Positions 17,932 to 26,270 of a DNA stretch of 64,000 nucleotides are shown here, one piece after another; position 1 is the first letter of the stretch; each line of letters opens with the position of its first letter. Source of the stretch: Algoriphagus hitonicola (lineage in GTDB: Bacteria; Bacteroidota; Bacteroidia; Cytophagales; Cyclobacteriaceae); NCBI RefSeq assembly GCF_900113375.1, contig NZ_FOPC01000006.1:155459-219458 (forward strand), given 5' to 3'. The position numbers and the translations under genes are program-made. The notes beneath the pieces were generated by a model. It was not told the origin of the DNA. It searched no databases and was given only the letters and a program-made list of their open reading frames with translations.

Positions 17932-18773
17932 TGAAACGGCTTGGAATTATTTTGCTTTCAGTGTTTATGCTGTCCTGTCAGGAGGAAGTTTCCCTGCCAT
18001 TGGCGACGATTGAAGGTGAGGTGCCGATTATTGAAGCGGTTTGGACGGATCGGGATCAATTTAACGAAGTGAAGATTTCACTTGCTAGAAATTACTATGA
18101 TCCAGAATCTTATCAAGTCATTGGTGATGCTGAAGTTGCGATTACGATTCCCGGTACAGAAACGATAATTCCATTTCGGTTTTATCCCGAAACCAATAGC
18201 TATAAGCCCATAGATCGAAATAAGCTCGCTAGAGTGGGTGAACGATATGAATTGGTGGTCTTTTGGGAAGATCAGATATATTCCGCTACAGGTCTAATGC
18301 TAGAGCCACCGATTTTGGATAGTCTGACGGTGAGCTATGAAGAAGGTCGGCTATTTAGAGAAGAGGGATTCTATATTAAAGCTTTTGGGAAAATTCCTTT
18401 TGAAGAAGATAATTTTTACCGGATCCGGATCATAGAAAATGATACGCTAAAAAATAATAGGGATGACTATTTGCTTTTTGATGACACCTTTGGTGTGGAA
18501 TTTTTCGAAACAGGATTGGAGCTCGGTTATGCTTTTGAGGAAGATGACCGTGTTCGTCTAGAACTTTTCCGCATGAATGAAGATGTGTATGATTATTTTA
18601 CGCAGTTGGTGGGATTGCTTTTTTCGGATGGAGGATTATTCAGTCCTCCACCACAAAATCCGGATGGGAACATCCGAGTAGTGGAAGGCAAAGGTACCGT
18701 TTTGGGGTACTTTCAAGTCTCTCCAGTATTGGTTTCTACGCTAATAATCCAAGAAGAAGAAAAAGAGGAATAG
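17928..18773 (+). CDS. DUF4249 outer-membrane lipoprotein
   Basis: A 281-residue lipoprotein. The signal peptide ends in a lipobox (FMLSC), followed by Gln-Glu-Glu. Acidic residues just after the cysteine are known in Bacteroidota to favour export to the cell surface. The mature region fits DUF4249: an N-terminal beta-sandwich (IEAVWTDRDQFNEVKISL), a middle YRIRIIENDTL segment, and the family motif LLFDDTF. It overlaps the TonB-receptor stop codon by 4 bp and is translationally coupled. It probably forms a cap or partner for that receptor. The 275-bp gap downstream contains the blaI promoter and nothing else I recognise. Confidence 0.82.
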   Translation: MMKRLGIILLSVFMLSCQEEVSLPLATIEGEVPIIEAVWTDRDQFNEVKISLARNYYDPESYQVIGDAEVAITIPGTETIIPFRFYPETNSYKPIDRNKLARVGERYELVVFWEDQIYSATGLMLEPPILDSLTVSYEEGRLFREEGFYIKAFGKIPFEEDNFYRIRIIENDTLKNNRDDYLLFDDTFGVEFFETGLELGYAFEEDDRVRLELFRMNEDVYDYFTQLVGLLFSDGGLFSPPPQNPDGNIRVVEGKGTVLGYFQVSPVLVSTLIIQEEEKEE

Positions 18774-18973
18774 GGAAGGGGAGAGGTTTTTTATCCCTGA
18801 TTTTTAAAGATTGGACCTGCCTTTTTTATTGGTTTATAAGGACCTTGGGAATTCTTAAAACTATTAACCTCAATTGGAAGAGGCTTTCTCATGGGTATTT
18901 TTATTTAGCCTTTTTCTTTAAATAAGGGAAACTTCAATCCTAATTTTTTTTAAAAAACTCTTGCCATAAAATT

Positions 18974-19002
18974 TTGACATTTAAATTTTTCTCGTAGTTT
19001 TA
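18974..19002 (+). promoter_or_regulatory. Putative promoter of the blaI-M56 pair
   Basis: TTG at 18974-18976 and TAGTTTTA at 18995-19002, separated by 18 bp, match the Bacteroidota -33/-7 pattern with one mismatch (final A for G). A short dyad CGTA-GTTT-TACG (18993-19004) overlaps the -7 element. BlaI-type repressors bind dyads, so this is a plausible operator, though it differs from the classical TACA/TGTA operator. Confidence 0.4.
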
Positions 19003-19048
19003 CGAAACAATCATAGTATTAATAACAAATTATTAAACAAATCACCCG

Positions 19049-19423
19049 ATGAAAGAACTAAACAGTCAAGAAGAATCAATCATGCGCATTTTATGGAAAC
19101 TCGGTCAAGGCCTTGTAAGAGATGTGCTCAACGAGATGGAAGAACCCAAGCCACCTTATACGACATTAGCTTCTACCATTCGATTGCTGGAGCGAAAGGG
19201 TTATCTGACGCATAAATTGTACGGAAACACCCACATGTATATTCCATTGATTTCCCAAGAGGAATATAGCAAAAAGAGCATCAATTATATGGTGAAAAAT
19301 TTCTTTGAAGGGTCTGTAGGGAATTTTCTTTCATTTATGGTCAAAGAAAAGAACATATCGAAGAAAGAGGTAGAAGAATTGGAGCGGATGATCGATGATT
19401 TTGAAAAGAAAGGAAAAAAATGA
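19049..19423 (+). CDS. BlaI/MecI/CopY-family transcriptional repressor
   Basis: A 124-residue repressor with an N-terminal winged helix (LNSQEESIMRILWKLG, PPYTTLASTIRLLERKGYL) and a C-terminal helical dimerisation region. In Gram-positive bacteria such repressors are inactivated when an M56 membrane peptidase (BlaR1/MecR1) senses beta-lactams. The M56 gene starts within a 4-bp overlap here, so the pair works as one unit. No beta-lactamase gene is adjacent. The inducing signal is therefore unknown. Confidence 0.94.
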   Translation: MKELNSQEESIMRILWKLGQGLVRDVLNEMEEPKPPYTTLASTIRLLERKGYLTHKLYGNTHMYIPLISQEEYSKKSINYMVKNFFEGSVGNFLSFMVKEKNISKKEVEELERMIDDFEKKGKK

Positions 19424-20697
19424 ACGGGGTTTTAAACTATTTAATTGAAGGAAGTATTTGCCTGATCTTAAGTTGGGGCTTTTACCGGGTTTTTCTGGAA
19501 AAACTCACCTTCTTTGATTGGAACCGGCGAGTGTTGTTGCATTTGATGATTATCTCACTGATTATCCCGCTGCTATCCTTTGAGGCAGCGGTGATTAGCA
19601 CGGTTTCTCTAGCGGAGTATACGCTGCCTGTTTTTGAGTTAGGTAAGGAGACGGCCAGTTCTGAAGTTTCCTTTACTTGGCAGGATGGTGTGATTTTCAT
19701 CTATGGTATCGGTTTTTTGTTTTTTCTGGGAAAAATTTCTCTAGGAATAGCCAAGCCTATCTTTCAACTGCAGATGGTTGAAAAATTTGAATACCAAGGG
19801 ATGAAAATTGCGGTTCACCCGAGTTTTGAACCGGCCTCTTTCTTCAATTATATTTTACTCCCCTATTTTGATCCGAATGATGCTGATCAGCAGAAGATCA
19901 TCTTACACGAATCAGTGCATGTTTCCGAAAAGCATACGCTTGATTTGATTTTGCTTCAATTGGTCAAAGCTATTTTTTGGTTCAATCCCTTTGTTTACCT
20001 GTTTGAGCGATCCCTTAGGGAAGTTCATGAGTTTCAGGCCGATCAAGGCGTCACCCAAAATTATTCCCAAATCGATTATTCCAGATTGCTACTTCGTTTG
20101 ATTACTCAAGATCAAGGTTGGCAATTCACCAATAGTTTTAATCAATTTCAAACCAAAAAACGAATTGTTATGATGAATAAAGAACAATCCAATTATTTAC
20201 AAAAAGGCCGCTTTTTGATGATGCTGCCAGTTTTGGGACTAATGGTATTTGCCTTTTCCTGTGACCAGAATATCGGGGAAGAACCTATTAAACCTGAAAA
20301 TATCGTAGAAGTAGTCAATGAAGATGGAAGTACTGACCTCCAAGGCATCGCCAACGGCCGTGTAGTGGAAATCTCAGCAGACGAAATCTTTGATGTAGTC
20401 GAAGATCAGCCTACCCCTCCTGGTGGAATGGAGGGATGGAATAATTATCTGAAAGATAATTTATCATATCCCGAGCAAGCTAAAAAAGAAGGAATTGAAG
20501 GAACGGTAATTGTAGTTTTTGTGATAAATACTGACGGTTCTATTCAGGATGTGGATGTTTTAAGAAGTATCGGTGGGGGTTGCGATGAAGAAGCAATTCG
20601 AGTAGTCCAAAATGCTCCAAACTGGGAATCGGGTAAACAGCGCGGAAGAGACGTTCGTACAAGAATGAGACTGCCGATCCGATTTCAGTTAAGTTAA
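19420..20697 (+). CDS. M56 (BlaR1-type) membrane metallopeptidase with a TonB C-terminal domain
   Basis: A 425-residue membrane protein. Several N-terminal helices (about 6-22, 36-58, 88-108) precede the M56 zinc-peptidase motif HESVH at residues 163-167. A helix near 268-283 (VLGLMVFAFSC) then leads into a periplasmic linker. A TonB C-terminal domain occupies about 335-425 (WNNYLKDNLSYP ... MRLPIRFQLS). BlaR1 proper carries a penicillin-binding sensor there instead, so the sensor has been replaced by a TonB domain, a layout seen repeatedly in Bacteroidota. The protein presumably cleaves or triggers loss of the BlaI repressor after a signal from a TonB-dependent receptor or the envelope. A terminator follows. 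Confidence 0.9.
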   Translation: MNGVLNYLIEGSICLILSWGFYRVFLEKLTFFDWNRRVLLHLMIISLIIPLLSFEAAVISTVSLAEYTLPVFELGKETASSEVSFTWQDGVIFIYGIGFLFFLGKISLGIAKPIFQLQMVEKFEYQGMKIAVHPSFEPASFFNYILLPYFDPNDADQQKIILHESVHVSEKHTLDLILLQLVKAIFWFNPFVYLFERSLREVHEFQADQGVTQNYSQIDYSRLLLRLITQDQGWQFTNSFNQFQTKKRIVMMNKEQSNYLQKGRFLMMLPVLGLMVFAFSCDQNIGEEPIKPENIVEVVNEDGSTDLQGIANGRVVEISADEIFDVVEDQPTPPGGMEGWNNYLKDNLSYPEQAKKEGIEGTVIVVFVINTDGSIQDVDVLRSIGGGCDEEAIRVVQNAPNWESGKQRGRDVRTRMRLPIRFQLS

Positions 20698-20724
20698 TTT
20701 GATTATAGGTTTCAATTTTAGATC

Positions 20725-20763
20725 CGAAAATCTCTTCAATCGTTTGGAGAGATTTTCGCTTTT
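20725..20763 (+). terminator. Terminator after the blaI-M56 operon
   Basis: A perfect 11-bp stem (20725-20735 with 20748-20758) and a 12-nt loop, followed by CTTTT. It lies 28 bp past the M56 stop and separates that pair from the sigma-factor operon. Confidence 0.75.
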
Positions 20764-20848
20764 AGGCATCTCAAGAAATTTATTCCAATTTTTTTGAGGC
20801 CCTGTGTAGCATTTTTCAGAACCTAATCGTCCTACCTAAAAACAAGCA

Positions 20849-21055
20849 ATGCGTAAATTTTTCAGTGTGATACTTCTGGTTTTCTTTTGCAGCTTTGCCT
20901 GGCAGCTTGGCAATCAAAGCGGAGGAAATCCAATGGATCCCATGCTGGAAAAAAAATCGCCGTGTACACCGGAAAAGGAGCTATCTACAGAAGTAAACCG
21001 AAACCCATCTGCTTACCGTTTGAATAGTAATATTTCCCCAAAAACCTTGAATTGA
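20849..21055 (+). CDS. Small exported protein upstream of the ECF sigma factor
   Basis: A 68-residue predicted protein with a hydrophobic signal sequence (residues 4-18). The mature part is short, polar, Pro/Asn/Ser-rich and has no recognisable domain. The cysteine at residue 14 sits in a weak lipobox-like context (LVFFC). Its TGA overlaps the TTG start of the sigma factor (TTGA), so it is translated in coupling with that gene. I do not recognise the family. It may be a short regulatory or leader peptide of the sigma/anti-sigma operon, but that is inferred only from position. Confidence 0.5.
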   Translation: MRKFFSVILLVFFCSFAWQLGNQSGGNPMDPMLEKKSPCTPEKELSTEVNRNPSAYRLNSNISPKTLN

Positions 21056-21609
21056 AGCACTTGGACTGGTCTGATGAAGAGCTGATTGTCGGTTGCAAAC
21101 GAAAATCAGCAAAGCATGAAGAAGTTTTTTTTAAGCGATACTATGGCTATGTCATGGGAATCAGTTTGTCTTATGCCAAAGACCGGGACTTGGCTCAGGA
21201 AATCGTCAATGACAGCTTTCTCAAATTCTTCTCATCGATCAAGAGCTTTGAAGAGTTTCAGTCTGTAAAATCCTGGCTGCGCAGAATTACAGTTAATACG
21301 GCTATTGATTTCTATCGGAAAAATAAGCGCTTTCAGGATCAACGTGATATTAATGATCAAGTGGAAATCTTTCACGAAGTGGGAGCCTTGTCACAAATGG
21401 CCTATGAAGATTTGCTCAAATTGATTCATCTGCTCCCCCCGGACCAAAAATTGGTCTTTAACCTCTACGAAGTGGAGGGGTATAGTCATCGGGAAATCGC
21501 CGAAGAAATGAAGATTACCGAGAGTTCATCCCGAGTTTATTTGGCACGTGCCAAGTCCAAACTTCGGGATTTAGTACAATTTCACCTGAACGAATATGCA
21601 GGAAGATAA
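21052..21609 (+). CDS. ECF-type RNA polymerase sigma factor
   Basis: A 185-residue sigma-70 family protein of ECF type. Region 2 covers about 25-90 (FKRYYGYVMGISLSYAKDRDLAQEIVNDSFLKFF). Region 4 covers about 125-180 (LLPPDQKLVFNLYEVEGYSHREIAEEMKITESSSRVYLARAK). The start is a TTG at 21052; the next in-frame ATG would delete part of region 2, and the TTGA overlap with the small upstream gene supports coupling. Its last 14 bp overlap the start of the predicted trans-envelope anti-sigma gene, the usual arrangement for a sigma factor and its own regulator. Confidence 0.93.
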   Translation: MKHLDWSDEELIVGCKRKSAKHEEVFFKRYYGYVMGISLSYAKDRDLAQEIVNDSFLKFFSSIKSFEEFQSVKSWLRRITVNTAIDFYRKNKRFQDQRDINDQVEIFHEVGALSQMAYEDLLKLIHLLPPDQKLVFNLYEVEGYSHREIAEEMKITESSSRVYLARAKSKLRDLVQFHLNEYAGR

Positions 21610-22930
21610 AATCAGTAAGTTAATCGCTCAAAAGCTGAAGCAGTCCCAAGAGACCGAGCATCAGCCTTTTGACCTTGGAGCTTGGGAGGCTTTTCAGCAA
21701 AAGAGAAAAGCCAAATCCAATCCCATGAAAATCTGGTGGATTTCCGGAATAGCCGCTTCGGTTTTGATCGGGGCGATTGGGCTTTCCGTGTATTTGTCGG
21801 ATATGGAGCCTAGGGAGCAGGTTTCTGATCAAGTGATCGCGTCCCATGAGGACAATTCTCAAGAGTCAGAATTAAGTACTTCCGAGGAATCATCCACCAT
21901 TGAGGGTAGCGCTGAGGACCAATTTTCCTCCCCCTCGAATGAAACCCTCTCAGAATCTCAAAATGAGGATGATGAAAAAAATAATAGGCTGCTAAAATCA
22001 GATCAAAAAGACAACTCAGGAAAAATCGAACAAGCCAATTCTGGTTTCTTTGCCCAATCTGAGCCAGGGAGCGAATCCCAAAATCAAAAATTGAATAAGA
22101 AAAATACCCGACAATTCAATGAGCCACTTTTAATGAATTCGAGGGATCCATTGCTGGATTTCAATTCCTTCATCTTGGAATTTTCCCAGGTATTGGCTGA
22201 CAATGGGATGGCGATAGAATCTGATGCAAAACGGGAGGAATTTGATTTTCCCCCGATTCTGCCTGACAAAAGTAATTTAACCTTAGGACTAGGAGTAAGT
22301 CCAGGCTTTGGTGCATCGGAGCAAAACGGGATTGCTTCGGCCAATTCGTCCTTGGGAATGGGTTTCTTGGTCGCGATGGATTTACCGGGAAAGTTAACGG
22401 TGGGTTCGGGCCTTGGTATTAATGTCTTTAATCAGGAAAATCAGATTCAAACCCCACCGAATGTAGCCTTTGCTTCGAGTATGTCTCCGGTTCAGGAGCA
22501 GCTTTTGGTTAGGCAAACTCAACTGGATATTCCGGTATATTTCCAATATCCGATCACGACCAACGAGTCAATTTCGCTTCAGGCTGGATTTTCTAATTTT
22601 ATTTCGCTCAATCAAGTCTCCGAATTGGAATCATCCTTTACCAGGCAGGTTCCGGTATCGGGTCAAGATGCTTTGCTGAGCAATAGTTTTCAGCTTCGGA
22701 GCGAATCTGTAGTTCAGACTCAGCAGTTGGCTTCTCCTCCTGAGGGCAAGTTTTATCCATTGGCTACGATGAATTTTGGAGTGAATTTACGAGTCATGCA
22801 GTCCAAAAAGACCGCTTATATTCTAATGCCGTTCTACCACCTTCCTGTAAATCAGTTTACGGGTTTTGGTGACAATCCCAGTTTTTATGGCGCGTCCTTC
22901 AAGGTCCGATTTGGAGGGAAAGGGGATTAA
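21596..22930 (+). CDS. Predicted dual membrane-spanning anti-sigma factor with C-terminal outer-membrane barrel
   Basis: A 444-residue protein with an unusual layout. Residues 1-43 are a cytoplasmic, charged helical tail (KISKLIAQKLKQSQE, then LGAWEAFQQKRKAK). One inner-membrane helix spans about 45-67, with basic residues on the cytoplasmic side. Residues about 68-175 are a disordered linker rich in Ser, Glu, Asn, Gln and Asp. Residues about 227-444 are a run of amphipathic strands (LTLGLGVSPGFG, LDIPVYFQYPI) ending FKVRFGG, the signature of an outer-membrane barrel. It is coupled to the ECF sigma gene. The layout matches what has been reported as dual membrane-spanning anti-sigma factors (Dma) in Bacteroides. 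I infer the tail binds the upstream sigma factor. Confidence 0.75.
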   Translation: MQEDKISKLIAQKLKQSQETEHQPFDLGAWEAFQQKRKAKSNPMKIWWISGIAASVLIGAIGLSVYLSDMEPREQVSDQVIASHEDNSQESELSTSEESSTIEGSAEDQFSSPSNETLSESQNEDDEKNNRLLKSDQKDNSGKIEQANSGFFAQSEPGSESQNQKLNKKNTRQFNEPLLMNSRDPLLDFNSFILEFSQVLADNGMAIESDAKREEFDFPPILPDKSNLTLGLGVSPGFGASEQNGIASANSSLGMGFLVAMDLPGKLTVGSGLGINVFNQENQIQTPPNVAFASSMSPVQEQLLVRQTQLDIPVYFQYPITTNESISLQAGFSNFISLNQVSELESSFTRQVPVSGQDALLSNSFQLRSESVVQTQQLASPPEGKFYPLATMNFGVNLRVMQSKKTAYILMPFYHLPVNQFTGFGDNPSFYGASFKVRFGGKGD

Positions 22931-22960
22931 TAAGCCTATTAAAAGGAAAAGTTCTAAATT

Positions 22961-22998
22961 AAAAAATCCCCTTGAAATGACTCAAGGGGATTTTTTTT
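22961..22998. terminator. Bidirectional terminator between the anti-sigma and Cas6-like genes
   Basis: A perfect 15-bp inverted repeat (22961-22975 with 22982-22996) with a 6-nt loop, A-rich on the left and T-rich on the right. It serves the two convergent genes, and its right arm touches the Cas6-like stop codon. Confidence 0.9.
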
Positions 22999-23896
22999 AA
23001 TCTTCAGAATTGCTTTCCTCGGTGCTTGCTCCGCCTTCAGCCTCCTCTGGAGCGACGTTTTGTCTCACTCTTTCGGTTGGTCTGTAAGGGACAAAACCTT
23101 CACGTTTAAATTTGTAAGCGGTGGTTCTGTTTCCAGAAGGGTGATTAGCTAAGTCCAGCATCCCAAAGCCTTTGTGAGTAAATGCTCCCAAACCGCATTT
23201 GAATACGAAATCCTGTACTTCTGGAGCGGCATACAAGGTGAAAGGCAGGGTATAGCCTCTTACTTCGTATTTCACGTCCATGTCATAGACTGCGTAGATT
23301 CTGGCAAATTTCTTTTGCTGCTCTTTCAGTTTGTTGACATAGACCATGTCCGGCACGACCTGAAACTTATAGAAGGATTCCATTTGCTCGGGGGTGTACC
23401 AGCCGGAACGCTCCATACGAGTCAGAGTAGATTCGTACAATAGATCTGAGAATTCATCGCTATCAGGGCTAATGAATCTTTTGCCGATTTCCTCGTTGAA
23501 TGCAGGGGTGATTAGCACGAGGGGAGAAATACAAACAAATTTGTTTGAAGTTTCTAATTCAGGCTCAATTTCAATTTCAGTATACTCAGGGGAAAGGATA
23601 AGATTTCCTAACTCAATCTTTGGGGTGGCAAAAACTTGCTCCAACAAGTAATCCATGAAGTCCTCACTTTGAGAAGAAAGGACCAGGGTAACTAAACTGG
23701 AATAGTAGTGCAATCCACTTCTGCTGACTTTGGTTTGACCCTTAAGTCCAGAGAAGTTAAAGTAATTGTAGTTGAAGAATTCTTCACGACCTCCTTTGAC
23801 GATCAATCCCTTCAGAAATTGCGCCAGGATATACTGGTGGTGAAAAGGCAAGTATGAGCCTTTGTTTTTTAGTGAAAATATTAGTCTAACTCTCAC
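22997..23896 (-). CDS. Orphan Cas6-like RAMP protein
   Basis: A 299-residue protein that resembles Cas6, the CRISPR-RNA processing endoribonuclease. The N-terminus LPFHHQYILAQFLKGLI parallels the VPYNHQYYLQGLIYNAI segment of Pyrococcus Cas6. The C-terminal glycine-rich loop GLGAFTHKGFGMLDL is the Cas6/RAMP hallmark, preceded by YTLPFTLYAAPE. Two key active-site positions differ: Lys29 sits where archaeal Tyr31 is, and the segment equal to the catalytic His46 region reads NYFNFSGLKG without histidine. A 40-residue acidic tail follows the fold. No cas gene or CRISPR array is in the window. A housekeeping-type promoter precedes it and ychF is upstream, so it may be a domesticated RNA-binding protein. 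Confidence 0.72.
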   Translation of the reverse strand: MRVRLIFSLKNKGSYLPFHHQYILAQFLKGLIVKGGREEFFNYNYFNFSGLKGQTKVSRSGLHYYSSLVTLVLSSQSEDFMDYLLEQVFATPKIELGNLILSPEYTEIEIEPELETSNKFVCISPLVLITPAFNEEIGKRFISPDSDEFSDLLYESTLTRMERSGWYTPEQMESFYKFQVVPDMVYVNKLKEQQKKFARIYAVYDMDVKYEVRGYTLPFTLYAAPEVQDFVFKCGLGAFTHKGFGMLDLANHPSGNRTTAYKFKREGFVPYRPTERVRQNVAPEEAEGGASTEESNSED

Positions 23897-23969
23897 GGTT
23901 TTTTAAAAATAAAATGAGACATCAATTAAATCAAAATACGATACGTAATTTTGGGTGAATAAGCAATAG

Positions 23970-24001
23970 CAAAAGTACAATTATTTTTGAATAATTATCA
24001 A
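23970..24001 (-). promoter_or_regulatory. Promoter of the Cas6-like gene
   Basis: On the minus strand, TTG (24001-23999) and TACTTTTG (23977-23970) are separated by 21 bp, matching the Bacteroidota -33/-7 consensus exactly in the -7 element. The -33 element lies across the ychF stop codon. A leader of about 65-70 nt would result, so the gene need not depend on ychF transcription. Confidence 0.55.
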
Positions 24002-25095
24002 ACATTGAATCTAAAATGCATGATATCGCCGTCTTTGACGATGTATTCTTTTCCTTCAATTGCAATTTTACCATTTTCTCTACAACCTGCCTCTGTCTTA
24101 AATTGTTGGTAATCTGGTAATTTTATTACTTCAGCTTTGATGAATCCCCGCTCAAAATCCGTGTGGATGACACCGGCGGCCTGAGGGGCTTTCCAGCCTT
24201 TTTTGATCGTCCAAGCGCGTACTTCCTGCACTCCGGCTGTAAAATAGGTGATCAAGTCGAGGAGGGAATAGGCGCCGGCTATCAACTTATTCAAGCCGCT
24301 TTCGTCCAATCCATATTCTGAAAGAAACATGGCTTTCTCCTCAGGGTCATCAAACTCGGCAATTTGGCTTTCGATTGCAGCGCAAAGCACAATAACATCT
24401 GCATTTTCTTCGGCCACTTTATTTCGCAGCGTCTCTACATGTTTATTGCCGGTCAAAATACTTGATTCGTCCACATTGGCGACATAGAGGACTGGCTTGA
24501 TCGTCAACAAATGCAAATCACGGACGGCTTCCAGATCTTCTTTTTCTATTTCTATGGCACGGGCGTTCAGTCCGGAAGTCAATCCTGTTTTGAATTGATT
24601 GAGAATTTCGAGGTCTTTTTTAGCTTTGGCGTCTCCAGATTTGGCGACTTTTTCGATACGTTGAATTTTCTTTTCGACAGATTCCAGATCTTTTAGTTGG
24701 AGCTCAGTGTCGATTACTTCTTTATCAAAAATAGGATCAACTCCTCCCGCGACATGGACAATATTATCGTCTTCAAAGCAACGAATGACATGAATAATGG
24801 CATCGACTTCCCGAATGTTTGCCAAAAACTTATTTCCCAGTCCTTCTCCTTTGCTGGCACCCTTGACCAATCCTGCGATATCCACAAACTCAATCACGGT
24901 AGGCAAGATTCGATGAGGATTTACGAGGTCTGCGAGGATTTTCAAACGCTTATCGGGAACGGTCACGACTCCTACATTGGGTTCGATCGTACAGAAAGGA
25001 AAGTTTGCCGCTTCAGCTTTGGCAGATGAAAGCGCATTAAACAAGGTAGACTTGCCCACGTTGGGTAGTCCAACAATGCCACATTGTAAGGCCAT
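23998..25095 (-). CDS. ychF: Redox-regulated ATPase YchF (Obg-family)
   Basis: A 365-residue YchF/OLA1 protein, a ribosome-associated P-loop NTPase that prefers [18 protein letters not shown] is the G1 motif, with TIEPNVGVV and [17 protein letters not shown] as G2/G3. The G4-like NVDES is altered from NKxD, as expected for ATP specificity. The C-terminal TGS domain contains [16 protein letters not shown] and the family motif [16 protein letters not shown]. Length is standard. It starts one base from the stop of the AI-2E transporter gene upstream, so the two are probably co-transcribed. Confidence 0.97.
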   Translation of the reverse strand: MALQCGIVGLPNVGKSTLFNALSSAKAEAANFPFCTIEPNVGVVTVPDKRLKILADLVNPHRILPTVIEFVDIAGLVKGASKGEGLGNKFLANIREVDAIIHVIRCFEDDNIVHVAGGVDPIFDKEVIDTELQLKDLESVEKKIQRIEKVAKSGDAKAKKDLEILNQFKTGLTSGLNARAIEIEKEDLEAVRDLHLLTIKPVLYVANVDESSILTGNKHVETLRNKVAEENADVIVLCAAIESQIAEFDDPEEKAMFLSEYGLDESGLNKLIAGAYSLLDLITYFTAGVQEVRAWTIKKGWKAPQAAGVIHTDFERGFIKAEVIKLPDYQQFKTEAGCRENGKIAIEGKEYIVKDGDIMHFRFNV

Positions 25096-26190
25096 TTAAT
25101 TCGTTGATTTAATTTTAAAGATTCGATAGGATTTGTACCCTTTAAAGAATTCCAAAATGGAAACTCTAAAAATGGTATAAACCGGTATGGCGAAGATCAT
25201 CCCGATGATGCCGGCGATTTTTGCCCCGGCAAAGATAATAACAAAAATTTCAAGGGGATGCGCTTTTACAGTTTTCGAAAAAATCAACGGCTGCAACAAG
25301 ATATTATCGGTAAGCTGAACTACTCCGAATACCGCCAAAATTTTCAGTAGGAGGTAGGTGATATCGCTTGATTCTACAAAAGTCCCCGTGGATACACCGA
25401 CGATTATCCCAAAGCCAGCACCAAGAATAGGGCCCGCGTATGGAATCAAATTAGCTACTGCAGCAAATAAGGCGATGGTCAGCGCATACTCAATTCCCAT
25501 TAGGCTAAGTCCTATACTGGCAAGAGTAAAAATGGCCAGCATCTGAAGCAGGAGTCCGGATAGGTAGTTGGAAAGTAGTTTTTCGACCTTCGTAAAGGTG
25601 GCCACGGATAATTCAAAATATGGGTTGGGAATCAGGTTGAGTAGATTTCTTCTCAAAATCCCATTTTCAAAAAGCAGGAAGAAGGTGATGAATGCAATTG
25701 CCATTAATCCGATTGCAAGAGAGCTTGTCGTATCAATCACCGTCCCGATAAAAGTACCCACATCAAAGCCTGAAATTGCGTCGATGATATTTCTTCTAAA
25801 TTCTTCGAATAAAAATCCCGGCTGGGAATCCAGAAGTTGATAATTGATCAGGGTTTGTTCAAAATTTGAAATAGGGATTTGAATCTGCTGATAGATGGTA
25901 TTTAGGTCCAAATCGCTCAAAATCTGGATTTGATTATTGATCAAGGGGAAAAATAGGAGACTCAGCGTGACCAAAAGTAAGATGATTGAGGAATAAGAAA
26001 TTAAAATCGCAAGCCATCGTGGAATATGCTGTCCCAAAAGATGAAAATCATTGAGCCGATTGGTCAGCGGCCTCAGCAAGGCTGCTAGGATCAAAGACAA
26101 TATGAGATAGGAGGTAATATTGGAAAAGTACCAGCCGAATAGCAGGAAGAATAAAATGAAAAGGAAAATGTAAATAAAGAATCGCTGCAT
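25096..26190 (-). CDS. AI-2E family transporter (PerM-like)
   Basis: A 364-residue polytopic inner-membrane protein of the AI-2E exporter/PerM family, with about eight hydrophobic helices and a central soluble segment. The late ANLIPYAGPILGAGFGIIVG and LQPLIFSKTVKAHPLEIFVIIFAG motifs are signatures of the family. I prefer the ATG at 26190 to an in-frame TTG at 26196. The family name comes from the E. coli autoinducer exporter TqsA; most members have unknown substrates, and some act as sodium/proton antiporters. A second family member lies at 39263-40369. It is directly followed by ychF. Confidence 0.9.
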   Translation of the reverse strand: MQRFFIYIFLFILFFLLFGWYFSNITSYLILSLILAALLRPLTNRLNDFHLLGQHIPRWLAILISYSSIILLLVTLSLLFFPLINNQIQILSDLDLNTIYQQIQIPISNFEQTLINYQLLDSQPGFLFEEFRRNIIDAISGFDVGTFIGTVIDTTSSLAIGLMAIAFITFFLLFENGILRRNLLNLIPNPYFELSVATFTKVEKLLSNYLSGLLLQMLAIFTLASIGLSLMGIEYALTIALFAAVANLIPYAGPILGAGFGIIVGVSTGTFVESSDITYLLLKILAVFGVVQLTDNILLQPLIFSKTVKAHPLEIFVIIFAGAKIAGIIGMIFAIPVYTIFRVSILEFFKGYKSYRIFKIKSTN

Positions 26191-26200
26191 ATCCAATAGA

Positions 26201-26224
26201 AAAGGAGGCCGATTGACCTCCTCT
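26201..26224 (-). terminator. Probable terminator of the DUF3276 gene
   Basis: A 6-bp GC-rich stem (26203-26208 with 26217-26222) with an 8-nt loop and a short T tail on the minus strand. It lies between the DUF3276 gene and the AI-2E transporter start. The short tail suggests partial read-through. Confidence 0.45.
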
Positions 26225-26270
26225 AAAATACTATATTAATCTTCTATCTTTCAAATTTAAATGGACTTGA

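Noticed and set aside
22931..26200. CRISPR repeats near the Cas6-like gene
   Set aside because: I looked for regularly spaced direct repeats on both sides and found none; the only repeats are the terminator stem and short dyads.
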